Below, piece by piece: positions 37,442-45,614 of a DNA stretch of 64,000 nt. This DNA is from Caballeronia sp. dw_19 (GTDB taxonomy: Bacteria; Pseudomonadota; Gammaproteobacteria; Burkholderiales; Burkholderiaceae): the NCBI RefSeq assembly GCF_018449515.1, contig NZ_JAAVUQ010000001.1:248001-312000 (forward strand). Direction: 5' to 3'. The position numbers and the translations under genes are program-made. The notes below the pieces were generated by a model. It was not told the origin of the DNA, did no database searches, and worked only from the letters and a program-made list of their open reading frames with translations. Position 1 is the first letter of the stretch. Every line of letters starts with the position of its first letter.

Positions 37442-38509
37442 TCAGGCTGTCTTGCCTTCATACCAGCGTTGCGAGCGATTGACGACGCCGACCACCAGCA
37501 ACATGACCGGCACCTCGATGAGCACGCCGACCACGGTAGCCAGCGCCGCGCCCGAGTGGAATCCGAAGAGGCTGATCGCGGTGGCCACGGCCAGCTCGAA
37601 GAAATTGCTTGCGCCGATCAGGCTTGACGGTCCGGCTACGCAGTGAGCGACACCCAGCCTGCGATTGAGCAGGTACGCCAAGCTCGAATTAAAGAAGACC
37701 TGGATCAGGATAGGCACGGCCAGCATCGCGATGACCAGTGGCTCGTGAACAATGGCCTCTCCCTGAAAAGCGAACAGGAGCACCAGCGTGGCGAGCAGTG
37801 CGGAAATTGAATAGGGACCGAGCTTTGCCACGACACGCCCGAAATGAGCCGAGCCCTTCGCAAGCAACGAACGTCGGATCATCTGCGCGAGAATGACCGG
37901 CACGATGATATAGAGGCCGACTGAGGCGATGAGCGTATCCCACGGCACTGTAATGGCCGATAGCCCCAGCAGAAGCGCGACGAGAGGTGCAAAAGCCACG
38001 ATCATGATGGAGTCGTTCAGGGCCACTTGTGACAGCGTGAAATACGGGTCGCCCTTGCACAGTTGCGACCAGACAAACACCATCGCGGTACAAGGCGCGG
38101 CTGCCCGCAGGATCAGGCCAGCGATATAACTGTCGAGCTGGTTCGCCGGCAGCCATGGGGCGAACACGTGGCGTATAAAAATCCAACCGAGAAGGGCCAT
38201 GGAGAACGGTTTGACGAACCAGTTGACGAATAACGTCACTCCGATGCCACGCCATTGGCTTTTCACCTGAGTCATGGCCGCAAAGTCGATTTTCACGAGC
38301 ATGGGGATAATCATGATCCAGATCAGCACCGCCACCGGCAGGTTAACGTGGGCAACCTCCATGCGGCCGATGGCTTGAAACGCGCCCGGCAATAGTTGGC
38401 CGAGCACGATGCCGCTGACGATACACAACGCCACCCACACCGTCAGGTAGCGCTCGAAAAATCCGATAGCGGGTCTCAATGCAGCACCGGTATGTTCAGT
38501 GCTGCTCAT
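37442..38509 (-). CDS. acr3: ACR3-family arsenite efflux permease
   Basis: A 355-residue ten-helix membrane protein of the BART superfamily. The conserved cysteine of ACR3 pumps is in RAAAPCTAMVFVWS in helix 4, and PVAVLIWIMIIPMLVKIDF and the discontinuous helix region NDSIMIVAFAPL are typical. It exports arsenite using the proton motive force. The ATG at 38509 follows GAGGGA and overlaps the arsC end by 14 bases, showing tight coupling of arsenate reduction and arsenite export. Confidence 0.95.
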   Translation of the reverse strand: MSSTEHTGAALRPAIGFFERYLTVWVALCIVSGIVLGQLLPGAFQAIGRMEVAHVNLPVAVLIWIMIIPMLVKIDFAAMTQVKSQWRGIGVTLFVNWFVKPFSMALLGWIFIRHVFAPWLPANQLDSYIAGLILRAAAPCTAMVFVWSQLCKGDPYFTLSQVALNDSIMIVAFAPLVALLLGLSAITVPWDTLIASVGLYIIVPVILAQMIRRSLLAKGSAHFGRVVAKLGPYSISALLATLVLLFAFQGEAIVHEPLVIAMLAVPILIQVFFNSSLAYLLNRRLGVAHCVAGPSSLIGASNFFELAVATAISLFGFHSGAALATVVGVLIEVPVMLLVVGVVNRSQRWYEGKTA

Positions 38510-39017
38510 TGGGTCCCTCGGCTGGCCGTTCACCGATCGCGCGCAACTCGCGCTGAATGGCGTTGCTGTCCAATACGTGCAGGGGCAAGTTCACGAACTG
38601 GCTCACCCGGCCAGCTATTTGCCGGTAGACCTTGCTGAACACCTGGCGCTTTTCTTCATCTGTGCCCTCGAACGCAGCCGGGTCCTCAAAACCCCAATGC
38701 GCGGTCATCGGTCTGCCTGGCCAGATTGGGCAGACTTCGCCGGCGGCCTGATCGCACACGGTAATGACGAAATCCATATGCGGCGCGTCAGGCGTGGCAA
38801 ATTCGTCCCAGCTCTTGCTGCGAAGTTGTGCCACGTCGTAGCCGAGCGACTCGCAGCGCTCTATGGCAAAAGGGTTAACCGTTCCACTGGGATCGCTCCC
38901 TGCGCTATACGCCCGGAAACGCCCCTTGCCGAGTGTGTTGAAAAGAGCTTCAGCCATAATGCTGCGCGAGCTGTTACCTGTGCACAGGACGAGAATTGAG
39001 TACTGTCTGTCGGTCAT
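38496..39017 (-). CDS. arsC: Arsenate reductase ArsC, low-molecular-weight phosphatase fold
   Basis: A 173-residue arsenate reductase of the LMW protein-tyrosine-phosphatase fold. The P-loop CTGNSSR (CX5R) is at about residues 12-18, SIMAEALFNTLGKG follows, and further cysteines in ITVCDQAAGEVCP near residues 85-95 can act as resolving cysteines. It reduces arsenate to arsenite for export by the next gene. The ATG at 39017 overlaps the stop of arsI by four bases (ATGA). Confidence 0.95.
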   Translation of the reverse strand: MTDRQYSILVLCTGNSSRSIMAEALFNTLGKGRFRAYSAGSDPSGTVNPFAIERCESLGYDVAQLRSKSWDEFATPDAPHMDFVITVCDQAAGEVCPIWPGRPMTAHWGFEDPAAFEGTDEEKRQVFSKVYRQIAGRVSQFVNLPLHVLDSNAIQRELRAIGERPAEGPNEQH

Positions 39018-39472
39018 CCGCGATTCCGGAATTCGATGGTGGACGCAGTCGGGGTGCAACAGGCATCCGACGAATGATGGGGTTCATTTCTTGACTCGCC
39101 GTAGGTGGGCGCGGCTGCGAGTGTCCTGAAGGTTTCCCATGCCACCCCTTGTGGGTCGACGGTCCAAGCCTTGTTCGACTTCGCGTAGCAGCAGGTCGCG
39201 CCCGTCTGCTCTTGCACGGGCAGGTCCGCGGCGGCGAAGCGAGCGTTCATCTCTGCCAGTTCCTCATCGGTCTCGACCTGGATTCCGACATGGTCGACAC
39301 CGGGTTTTGCGCCGCGCTGCGAAATGGCGAAGTTGACCGCTGGGTCCTTCAGCTCCCATTTGCAATAGTCGTCTTTGAGTACGCTCGGCTCAACGTTGCC
39401 AAACATCGCGCTATAGAAGCGGATGCTCTCACTAAGGCTTTGAACAGACACGTGGATGTGCATCCGTTTCAT
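39014..39472 (-). CDS. arsI: ArsI/CadI-type vicinal oxygen chelate protein, probable C-As lyase
   Basis: A 152-residue VOC-fold dioxygenase. The 2-His-1-Glu iron site can be read as H5 or H7 (MHIHV), H61 (VDHVG) and E113 (AWETF). The vicinal cysteines C94-C95 (TGATCCYAKSNKAW) are those that bind trivalent organoarsenicals in ArsI. ArsI cleaves the carbon-arsenic bond of methylarsenite and trivalent aromatic arsenicals to release arsenite. A C-terminal extension adds another CC pair (SSDACCTP). It is the second gene of the operon, overlapping arsR and arsC by four bases on each side. Confidence 0.9.
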   Translation of the reverse strand: MKRMHIHVSVQSLSESIRFYSAMFGNVEPSVLKDDYCKWELKDPAVNFAISQRGAKPGVDHVGIQVETDEELAEMNARFAAADLPVQEQTGATCCYAKSNKAWTVDPQGVAWETFRTLAAAPTYGESRNEPHHSSDACCTPTASTIEFRNRG

Positions 39473-39801
39473 GATTCATCTCCGCAGCAAGCGGGAGGAC
39501 TGCTCGCTGCGCACGCCGCGCCGGCACAGCAGTTCTCGGTGAGAAAACCCACGAGGCCGTTCATTGCGTCGAAATTGGCCGAATAGTAGATAAAGCGCCC
39601 TTCCTGCCGAGCTTTCACGAGGTCTGCGTGTGACAGATCCTTGAGATGAAAGGACAGACTTGAAGGCGCAAGGCTGAGTTGTTGCGCAATCTCGCCTGCC
39701 GGTATCCCGTCGGGGCCGGCGACTACGAGCGTTCGGAAAATCGCGAGTCGCGATTCATGTGCAAGAGCGCTCAAGGCGCGTACGACGAGGTTCGAGTCCA
39801 T
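39469..39801 (-). CDS. arsR: ArsR-family arsenic-responsive repressor
   Basis: A 110-residue winged-helix repressor. The DNA-binding helix is in AGEIAQQLSLAPSSLSFHLKDL. The canonical CVC arsenic site in the recognition helix is absent; instead the C-terminus carries ENCCAGAAC and a further ACCGDES, like the Acidithiobacillus type of ArsR that senses arsenite with three C-terminal cysteines. It is the first gene of the operon and probably represses it. The ATG lies at the predicted transcription start, so the message may be leaderless. Confidence 0.95.
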   Translation of the reverse strand: MDSNLVVRALSALAHESRLAIFRTLVVAGPDGIPAGEIAQQLSLAPSSLSFHLKDLSHADLVKARQEGRFIYYSANFDAMNGLVGFLTENCCAGAACAASSPPACCGDES

Positions 39802-39807
39802 GGCCGT

Positions 39808-39851
39808 AGCATAGATCGATCTATTCCATATTTCAAGTATTATCGAAATAT
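39808..39851 (-). promoter_or_regulatory. ars operon promoter and ArsR operator candidate
   Basis: On the minus strand a -35 TTGAAA (39831-39836) and a -10 TATGCT (39808-39813) are 17 bases apart. The inverted repeat ATATTTC / GAAATAT (39828-39834 and 39845-39851) overlaps the -35 box and resembles the AT-rich palindromes bound by ArsR. Confidence 0.7.
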
Positions 39852-40215
39852 TGATCCGACTGAACCGTGCCGCCTACGTCAACGAGGCCTGGTGGGCGAA
39901 GCGATTGCGCTGCTCGCGCTGGCGGTTGGTGCTCTTTCACACTTTCCTTCCTTTGGTCGCCATCATTGCGTCGGCTGGGCACGCCTTATTTCCCGAGGGT
40001 AGTGTGGGCAGGCCCTGGCAAGTCAGGATGAAGGCCTCACGGTCGACACATTCGAGCTCACCCGTACCTGCGGCGAGCGCGCTCAAGCCCAAGCAAGGTA
40101 CTTCAACGAGGCGAACCAGGAAATCTACGCGGGAACCAAAGCCTCGACGTTTGTACCCCCTCGTTCATGGAGGGCGTTACCGTGCGAACTGCCATTCAAC
40201 AGTTAATGACGTATT
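39852..40215. other. Intergenic debris between the ars operon and the second direct repeat
   Basis: No intact gene. A 58-codon stretch around 40018-40205 in one forward frame (QAQARYFNEANQEIYAGTKA) looks protein-like but has no start and ends in stop codons; I cannot name the family. A long frame across the region changes into repeat-derived nonsense. Confidence 0.4.
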
Positions 40216-40483
40216 TCGAGTCCTCTCTTGGGAACCAGGATTCAAGTTCGGAGCAATCCGAAGAAGTCCGGGAAACCCCGTAAATCCTTGTGATTACGGG
40301 GTTTTTTGTCTTTTGCGGTCCGAAATGTTCCTGTTATATCCAGCGTCTTTGCGTATATCCGTTTCATGGGCAAAGTCATGCCCGGATACGTCGAACCGAA
40401 GTCGGGATTGGCGTTCGCAACGCCAAAACGGGCTCGAAGCCCTATCTCCCTGCCGGATGGCCCGGGCCTTTCCCTGCGCATAC
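40216..40483 (+). repeat. Direct repeat copy 2: tRNA-Leu 3' end plus integrase leader (putative attR/attB scar)
   Basis: This copy starts with the 17-base 3' part of tRNA-Leu (TCGAGTCCTCTCTTGGG) without the rest of the tRNA, keeps the terminator hairpin (40274-40308) and the start of the integrase-like sequence, and then breaks off into a transposase remnant at about 40490. Having only the 3' end of the tRNA is what a tRNA-targeted integration leaves at the far border of an island. Both copies share the same frameshift in the integrase-like part. Confidence 0.85.
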
Positions 40484-40490
40484 CGTCGCA

Positions 40491-40610
40491 GCAGAAAAAA
40501 CATCCTTCAAGAAGGCGATCATGCATCGCGGGCAACCACTGAAAACCATCATGCTCGATGGCTATGCGGCCCTGCACGCGGCTCGGTGCGAGGCCACATC
40601 ACATCCATAA
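40491..40610 (+). pseudogene. Short transposase remnant (DDE type)
   Basis: About 37 codons read EKTSFKKAIMHRGQ, PLKTIMLDGYAALHAA and then stop. The pattern of a hydrophobic-flanked aspartate in TIMLDGYAA following a KAI...G.P helix matches the middle of the catalytic domain of DDE transposases, probably of the IS6 group. Nothing remains on either side. It marks the break in the second integrase leader copy. Confidence 0.5.
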
Positions 40611-40613
40611 GAT

Positions 40614-41585
40614 TCAGAGCGGCAATTCACGGACCGGCGCACCGTCAAGCCACGCCCGGATCGATTCGACAATCTGCGGATAGGCGGTGCGGTAAGTGTT
40701 TTCGGTGACGTACCCAATATGCGGCGTCGCCAGCACGTTGGGCAGAAACCGGTACGGATGTCCAGGCGCCAGCGGTTCTTCGTCGAACACGTCGAACGCC
40801 GCGCCGGCAATGCGCCGTGCCTGCAATGCTTCAATCAGCGCCGCTTCGGAGACGATCGGCCCACGCGAAGTGTTGACCAGATAGGCGCTCGCCTTCATCA
40901 ACGCCAGTTCGCGCTCGCCGACCAACCCGCAGGTGCGCTCGCCGAGTTTCAGGTGAACGGAGAGCACATCCGCGTCGCGAAATAACTGATCTTTATCGAC
41001 ACGTTCAACGCCATGTTCGGCGGCCCGCTCGGCCGTCAGGTTCTGGCTCCAGGCAATCGTGCGCATCCCGAATGCCTGACCCAGGCGCGCCACCGCCTGC
41101 CCGATACGGCCAAGTCCCAGCAAACCGAGCGTCTTGCCGTTCACGTCCACGCCGAGGCCAACCTGCCAGCCGCCAGCGCGCACCGAGGCGGCTTCTGCAT
41201 GCACGTTGCGCGTGATGGCAAGGATCAACGCCCAGGTAAGCGCCGGGGTGGCCGCAGCGTCGCCGCCGGTAGTACCTGATACGACAATCTGCTGCCTGCG
41301 CGCGGCGTGCAGGTCGATCGCCGCGTTCCACATGCCGACGGTGACGATCAGCTTGAGCTGCGGCAGACGCGCGAGCAGTGCGGCGTCCAGGCGGGTGCGC
41401 TCGCGCATTAGCACGACTGCGTCGAATGGCGCGAGGCGCGCGGCGAGCGAATCCGGATCGGCGACATGGTCATGAAAGAAAACAGGCTGCGCCCGAGGCG
41501 CGAGGCTGGCCCAGTCAGCGAGAGGGCGGGCCGTCTGCTGATAGTCGTCGAGCACCGCAATGCTCGCTACAGCGGAATGTGACAT
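40614..41585 (-). CDS. D-isomer-specific 2-hydroxyacid dehydrogenase
   Basis: A 323-residue NAD-dependent 2-hydroxyacid dehydrogenase. The Rossmann nucleotide loop is GLLGLGRIGQAVARLGQAFG (residues about 155-175). The catalytic arginine and glutamate appear in NTSRGPIVSE and DVFDEEPL, and the histidine in NVLATPHIGYVT. It interconverts a 2-keto acid and a D-2-hydroxyacid; substrate unknown. The start follows AGGAACC. It is the second gene of a minus-strand pair with the medium-chain dehydrogenase upstream, 17 bases away. Confidence 0.94.
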   Translation of the reverse strand: MSHSAVASIAVLDDYQQTARPLADWASLAPRAQPVFFHDHVADPDSLAARLAPFDAVVLMRERTRLDAALLARLPQLKLIVTVGMWNAAIDLHAARRQQIVVSGTTGGDAAATPALTWALILAITRNVHAEAASVRAGGWQVGLGVDVNGKTLGLLGLGRIGQAVARLGQAFGMRTIAWSQNLTAERAAEHGVERVDKDQLFRDADVLSVHLKLGERTCGLVGERELALMKASAYLVNTSRGPIVSEAALIEALQARRIAGAAFDVFDEEPLAPGHPYRFLPNVLATPHIGYVTENTYRTAYPQIVESIRAWLDGAPVRELPL

Positions 41586-41602
41586 GTATCTGGTTCCTGT
41601 CG

Positions 41603-42613
41603 TCAGTGAGAGATGACGACCTTGCCGAAGAAGGCACGGTCATCGAAGTGGCGCCACGCATCAAGGGCACGCTCGAACGGGAACACGCTGTCGATGACCG
41701 GCTTCAGGCCGGACGACGTAACGGCACGCACCAGGTCCAGCAGGCCCGAGCGGTCACCGACCGAGATCCGGTAGAAAACGCCGCCACTGCGAAACAGGTC
41801 GTTGAAATCGACGCCGGAATGGCCAGAGGCGAGAAAGCCGATCAGCGCGACTTCGCCGCGGCTGGCCACGGCCTTGATCGACTGCTGGAGCGTGCCCTCG
41901 CCACCCACCTCAAGCACCCGATCGACGCCACGTCCATCGGTGAGCTCGCGGACCCGGTCGCCCCATGCGGGCGTCTCGATGTAATTGATGACTTCATCGG
42001 CACCGAGCGCCTTGAGCCGCGCCGCCTTGTCGGCGGAAGAAGTCGTCGCAATCACGCGCGCGCCGAGCAGTTTGGCAAGCTGGACCGCGAATACGGAAAC
42101 GCCGCCGCTGCCCTGGGTCAACACCGTTTGTCCGGGGCGCAGCGGCCGCAATCCGGATAGCGACGTCCATGCGGTCAGCGCCGCGCAAGGCAGCGTTGCC
42201 GCTTCTTCGAACGACAGGCCCGGCGGAGCCGCCACGACCGCTTCCTGGCTGACGACCTTGTACTCGGTCAGCCAGCCATCGCGATGCGAGCCGTAGCTCT
42301 CCGTGCCGAGTGTAGGCGGCGGATTGCCGCCGTACCAGCGCGGATGAAACGTATTGATGACCCGGTCGCCGACCTTGAAGTCGATCACGTTCGTACCCAC
42401 GGCGACGATCTCGCCGGCGGCGTCGCTGAGCGGAATCAGGCCGGCCTGCTGCGCGCGCAGGTAGCTGCCGTGGACCATTGCGATGTCGCGATAGTTGAGC
42501 GACGACGCGCGCACCCGGATCAGCACTTCGCCACGCTGAGGCTCGGGCGTGGGTTCCTCATGAAGCGTCAGATGGTCGAGACTGCCGGCTTGATCGAAGC
42601 GATACACTTTCAT
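41603..42613 (-). CDS. Zinc-type/quinone-oxidoreductase-like medium-chain dehydrogenase
   Basis: A 336-residue MDR-superfamily oxidoreductase. The GroES-like domain is at about residues 1-125 (SSLNYRDIAMVHGSY), and the Rossmann domain has GQTVLTQGSGGVSVFAVQLAK. The zinc-ligand pattern of classical alcohol dehydrogenases is missing, so it belongs to the zinc-independent branch that reduces enones, aldehydes or quinones with NAD(P)H. It differs from AcuI-type acryloyl-CoA reductases at the N-terminus. It forms a likely operon with the hydroxyacid dehydrogenase. Confidence 0.92.
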   Translation of the reverse strand: MKVYRFDQAGSLDHLTLHEEPTPEPQRGEVLIRVRASSLNYRDIAMVHGSYLRAQQAGLIPLSDAAGEIVAVGTNVIDFKVGDRVINTFHPRWYGGNPPPTLGTESYGSHRDGWLTEYKVVSQEAVVAAPPGLSFEEAATLPCAALTAWTSLSGLRPLRPGQTVLTQGSGGVSVFAVQLAKLLGARVIATTSSADKAARLKALGADEVINYIETPAWGDRVRELTDGRGVDRVLEVGGEGTLQQSIKAVASRGEVALIGFLASGHSGVDFNDLFRSGGVFYRISVGDRSGLLDLVRAVTSSGLKPVIDSVFPFERALDAWRHFDDRAFFGKVVISH

Positions 42614-43071
42614 CGAATGACTCCCATGCGAAATCGCGCGACGCGGGCCCCTCGAAGGAGAACGGCGGCGTCCGGTCGTTGCGCGAGTGGTCAGTCTAAT
42701 GGGATCTTTGCGAGGCTGCTTGGCACTGCCTGACTATCCGCATGCCAGCTCTCGCGCTATTACTAGAACCCTACAGATAAAGAAGCCGAGGTGTGCAGCC
42801 ATCCAGTCGGTAACCACGCTGCGGGGCATGGTGCCGGTGCCTATGCGGCTTTGTCGTCGGAAGCACACCGGCCCTCAATCCGGATCGGGCAGACAAGCTG
42901 GTTCTGTCGTAGTAGGTATCTTTGGCTTAGCAGCGGAAATATAATATGTAATGCTTACTTATACATAAAAAATATCGCCGGGAGCGCGATGGTCTTGTCG
43001 CGGGAAGGATCGCGGCATTAACGAGGATCTATATAATTAGTTTTGCTTATGTTTAAAATATGTCGTTCCGT
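42614..43071. other. Intergenic region rich in A/T at its right end
   Basis: No gene. The right 140 bases (about 42935-43060) are much more A/T-rich than the surroundings, with TATAATATGTAATGC and ATATATAATTAG stretches. This may be an H-NS-bound or recently acquired segment. No clear terminator was recognised for the phospholipase gene. Confidence 0.4.
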
Positions 43072-44538
43072 TCAGTGCTTGCCGCCGCGCCGGCTGCGCT
43101 GGCGCTGGATATGCTGACTCCACGCGGCCGAGCGGTCGCGAATGAAGTTCGTGAGTTCGGCGGTCGAAGATGGCAGCGGGTCCGGCTCCACCTCGTAATG
43201 GCCTTTCTCGTTGCGGACCGGCAGCGCGGCGACGCGGGCCGCCTGCAGGCGGTCGAGCCGCGAAGGTGTCGAGGCGTCCTGGTGATGCAGGCTCGACACA
43301 GGCACGGCGACGTTCGCGAGCGGATCGTCATCGCGTGGCTTGTCGAGCTTGAGTACGTCACCAAGCGACGGCGCAGCCGCATCGCGTTTCGTCAGCGGTT
43401 TCGTGCCCCAACGCTCGTGAAGCGTCTTCAGCACCGACGTGTGATCGATCGTTTGTCCCTTCGGTGCGCGGAACACAGTGCCCGCCTCGATCAGCGGCGA
43501 GACGAGCACGGCTGGCACGCGCAGGCCGAAGCGCGTGAAGTCGAAGCTGTATTCGCCGACCGTGCCGTCGCCGGGCGGCGTCGCGTTCGACGGCGGCGCG
43601 ACATGATCATAGTTGCCGCCGTGCTCATCGTAGGTGATGACGAGCAGCGTCGAGTGCCAGCCGCGACCGTTGCGCAGGGCGTAATAGGTGTCGTGGATAA
43701 GCTGTTCGCCTGCCGCAACGTCATAGTTCGGATGCTGGCTGTTGCCGGTCGCGTCCCAGCTTGGCTCGATAAACGTGAACGCGGGCAGCTTTCCACTCGC
43801 GGCGAGCGCCTGGAAATCGCGGAAGTGGCCGAAGTGCGACTCGTCGGCGTGCTGCACATCGGGGAAATCATGACGCGTGAGCGGATCCCGGTTGTAGCCG
43901 AAGATCGCCCAGTCGACCTTCGCGTCGTCGAGGTCCGACAGGCGGCCGAAGATGCTCGGGCACGTGAATATCTTGACGTGATCGTCTAGATGGCCTTGCG
44001 ACGTGCCCGCGAGCGCGAACGCGCGGTTCGGCATGGTCATCGTGGGCACCGACGCGAACCATGCATCGCACACGGCGTAACCGCGCGCGAGCCCCGAGAG
44101 CACCGGCAGCAGTTCAGGCGTGTACATGCCCATGATCTGTGATGGCTCGGTACCGGACAGCGAGTCCTTGTAGTGCTTCGCGAGATCCGAGGCGATCGCC
44201 GACTTGAAGTTCAGCACAAAACCGCGGTTGTCCGGGACGGCGCCCGGGGCGGGATCGTCGGTTGAGAACAACTGGTAGTTCGTGTTGTAGAAACCTTCGC
44301 CGGGATCGGCGCCCGGCATGAGGTACGGATGCGGATCGCTCGCCTGGATGCTGTAGACCTCGATCTCGTGGCCCGTGTCGTCGGGATTCGATTCCTTGCC
44401 GGTGAGGCCGTCGAACGCGTGGCCGAGCGGAGAACGGTTTCCGGTGTCGCGGTAGAGGAGACCGAGCATCTGGTCGAAGGACCGGTTTTCCAGCATCAAA
44501 TACACAATATGGTCGATTTTTTCAAGCTTGTTCGCCAT
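43072..44538 (-). CDS. Phosphoesterase family protein, phospholipase C-like
   Basis: A 488-residue member of the acid phosphatase/phospholipase C (phosphoesterase) family. The N-terminal metal/nucleophile region is [20 protein letters not shown], and later motifs [14 protein letters not shown] and [14 protein letters not shown] with [13 protein letters not shown] are the family signatures. Unlike secreted PLC enzymes of Burkholderia and Pseudomonas, no Tat or Sec signal is present at the chosen start, which follows AAGGAGACGGCC; a longer frame upstream adds nothing signal-like. It may act in the cytoplasm or leave by another route. The substrate could be a phospholipid or another phosphodiester. 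Confidence 0.92.
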   Translation of the reverse strand: MANKLEKIDHIVYLMLENRSFDQMLGLLYRDTGNRSPLGHAFDGLTGKESNPDDTGHEIEVYSIQASDPHPYLMPGADPGEGFYNTNYQLFSTDDPAPGAVPDNRGFVLNFKSAIASDLAKHYKDSLSGTEPSQIMGMYTPELLPVLSGLARGYAVCDAWFASVPTMTMPNRAFALAGTSQGHLDDHVKIFTCPSIFGRLSDLDDAKVDWAIFGYNRDPLTRHDFPDVQHADESHFGHFRDFQALAASGKLPAFTFIEPSWDATGNSQHPNYDVAAGEQLIHDTYYALRNGRGWHSTLLVITYDEHGGNYDHVAPPSNATPPGDGTVGEYSFDFTRFGLRVPAVLVSPLIEAGTVFRAPKGQTIDHTSVLKTLHERWGTKPLTKRDAAAPSLGDVLKLDKPRDDDPLANVAVPVSSLHHQDASTPSRLDRLQAARVAALPVRNEKGHYEVEPDPLPSSTAELTNFIRDRSAAWSQHIQRQRSRRGGKH

Positions 44539-44732
44539 GGCCGTCTCCTTTACGAACTTTGCAAAGTACGGCGCTTGCGTGATTGTTGTGTGACCATCTA
44601 CAACGCGTATCCCCGCAACGCACAAACACGCTCGATAAAATATAATGCTGCTTTGCAACATTTACCGTCTATGCTGATTCGAGCAGGAGCATGGCCTTCG
44701 TGCCAGTCCGGTTCCCTATACGGGAGGCATAC

Positions 44733-44933
44733 ATGACGAGTCCGCGCTGTTTACCCAATTTGACGCTTCACGTCTTCGAACAGGATGGTGGCTGGCACTG
44801 GGGGCTTACGATCGACCGAGTGCATGGCACGGGCAAGAAAGTGGTCGCGTATAGTGAGGAAGTCTTCCGTTCAGCAGCGGACGCTCGTGCCGATGGAGAG
44901 CGGGCCTATCAGCGCCAGCATGACGGAGCCTAG
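44733..44933 (+). CDS. Small hypothetical protein
   Basis: A 66-residue protein with a strong start signal (GGGAGG before the ATG at 44733). The sequence (LHVFEQDGGWHWGLTIDRV and AYSEEVFRSAADARADGERA) looks like a compact beta-hairpin plus helix. I do not recognise it by name, although short proteins with a WxWGL core are common in Burkholderia. It stands alone between the phospholipase-like gene and the H-NS-like gene. Confidence 0.65.
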   Translation: MTSPRCLPNLTLHVFEQDGGWHWGLTIDRVHGTGKKVVAYSEEVFRSAADARADGERAYQRQHDGA

Positions 44934-45030
44934 CCAACTAATATGGTTTGATCGGAGCGCCTACAGAAAACGCCCTGGGCACGCCGAAGGCCGGCGTCCT
45001 CCCGGGCGCCCTGCCTTTCCCTGAAAAGCG

Positions 45031-45351
45031 TCACTGATTGCGAAATAAAGACGGCTGAATCAGGAAATCGTCGCGATTCTTGTCTGCAATCCACTGTGGC
45101 GCCCGCCCCCGCCCGCTCCACGTCGCCCCGGTGGCCGGGTCGCGGTACTTTGCGTTCGGGACCGGCGGGACCATTCGGGCATGAGCCCGGGTGCCTATCA
45201 GCTCCTGCAGGGAGATTTTATATTCCCTCATTTTCGCGACAATCTCGCGCAGCGCGCGATCTGCTTCCTGCTGACGTGCCTGCTCCAATTCCTGTTGAAG
45301 CGCTTCGCGCTGCGCCAGTAGTTCCTTCAAACCAGGCATTACCGTTTCCAT
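45031..45351 (-). CDS. H-NS-family nucleoid protein
   Basis: A 106-residue H-NS/MvaT-like histone. The N-terminal coiled coil (about residues 5-50) mediates oligomers. The C-terminal DNA-binding signature KYRDPATGATWSGRGRAPQW is complete. The start could be the ATG at 45351 or the one four codons later. H-NS-like proteins silence A/T-rich acquired DNA, and small ones of this kind are often carried on genomic islands. It is transcribed alone. Confidence 0.94.
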   Translation of the reverse strand: METVMPGLKELLAQREALQQELEQARQQEADRALREIVAKMREYKISLQELIGTRAHARMVPPVPNAKYRDPATGATWSGRGRAPQWIADKNRDDFLIQPSLFRNQ

Positions 45352-45614
45352 ATTTTCCGAAATTGATTGGGTCGAGTAGATGCAGCCAAGGGCCGCCTGC
45401 CTGTCGAATATTAACCTCTATGTCCGGAGTTGATAACGGCTATCAAGGAGACGAGCCTCGCGAGCGTATCGGGCGATCGTCTCCCGAGTCGCTCATCGGC
45501 GACCATCGTGTCGTACAGCGCGTGTTTCCTCAATGAAGCTTGAGCCATGGCTCGGTCCGTCGAATCGCAGCAATCCCTTGATATCAAAAGCCCGCATCGC
45601 GAGCGCGCATTGCG

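Noticed and set aside
39851..40708. A 285-codon forward open frame after arsR
   Set aside because: It runs across the direct repeat, the transposase relic and into the antisense of the dehydrogenase gene; the translation is a chain of unrelated pieces.
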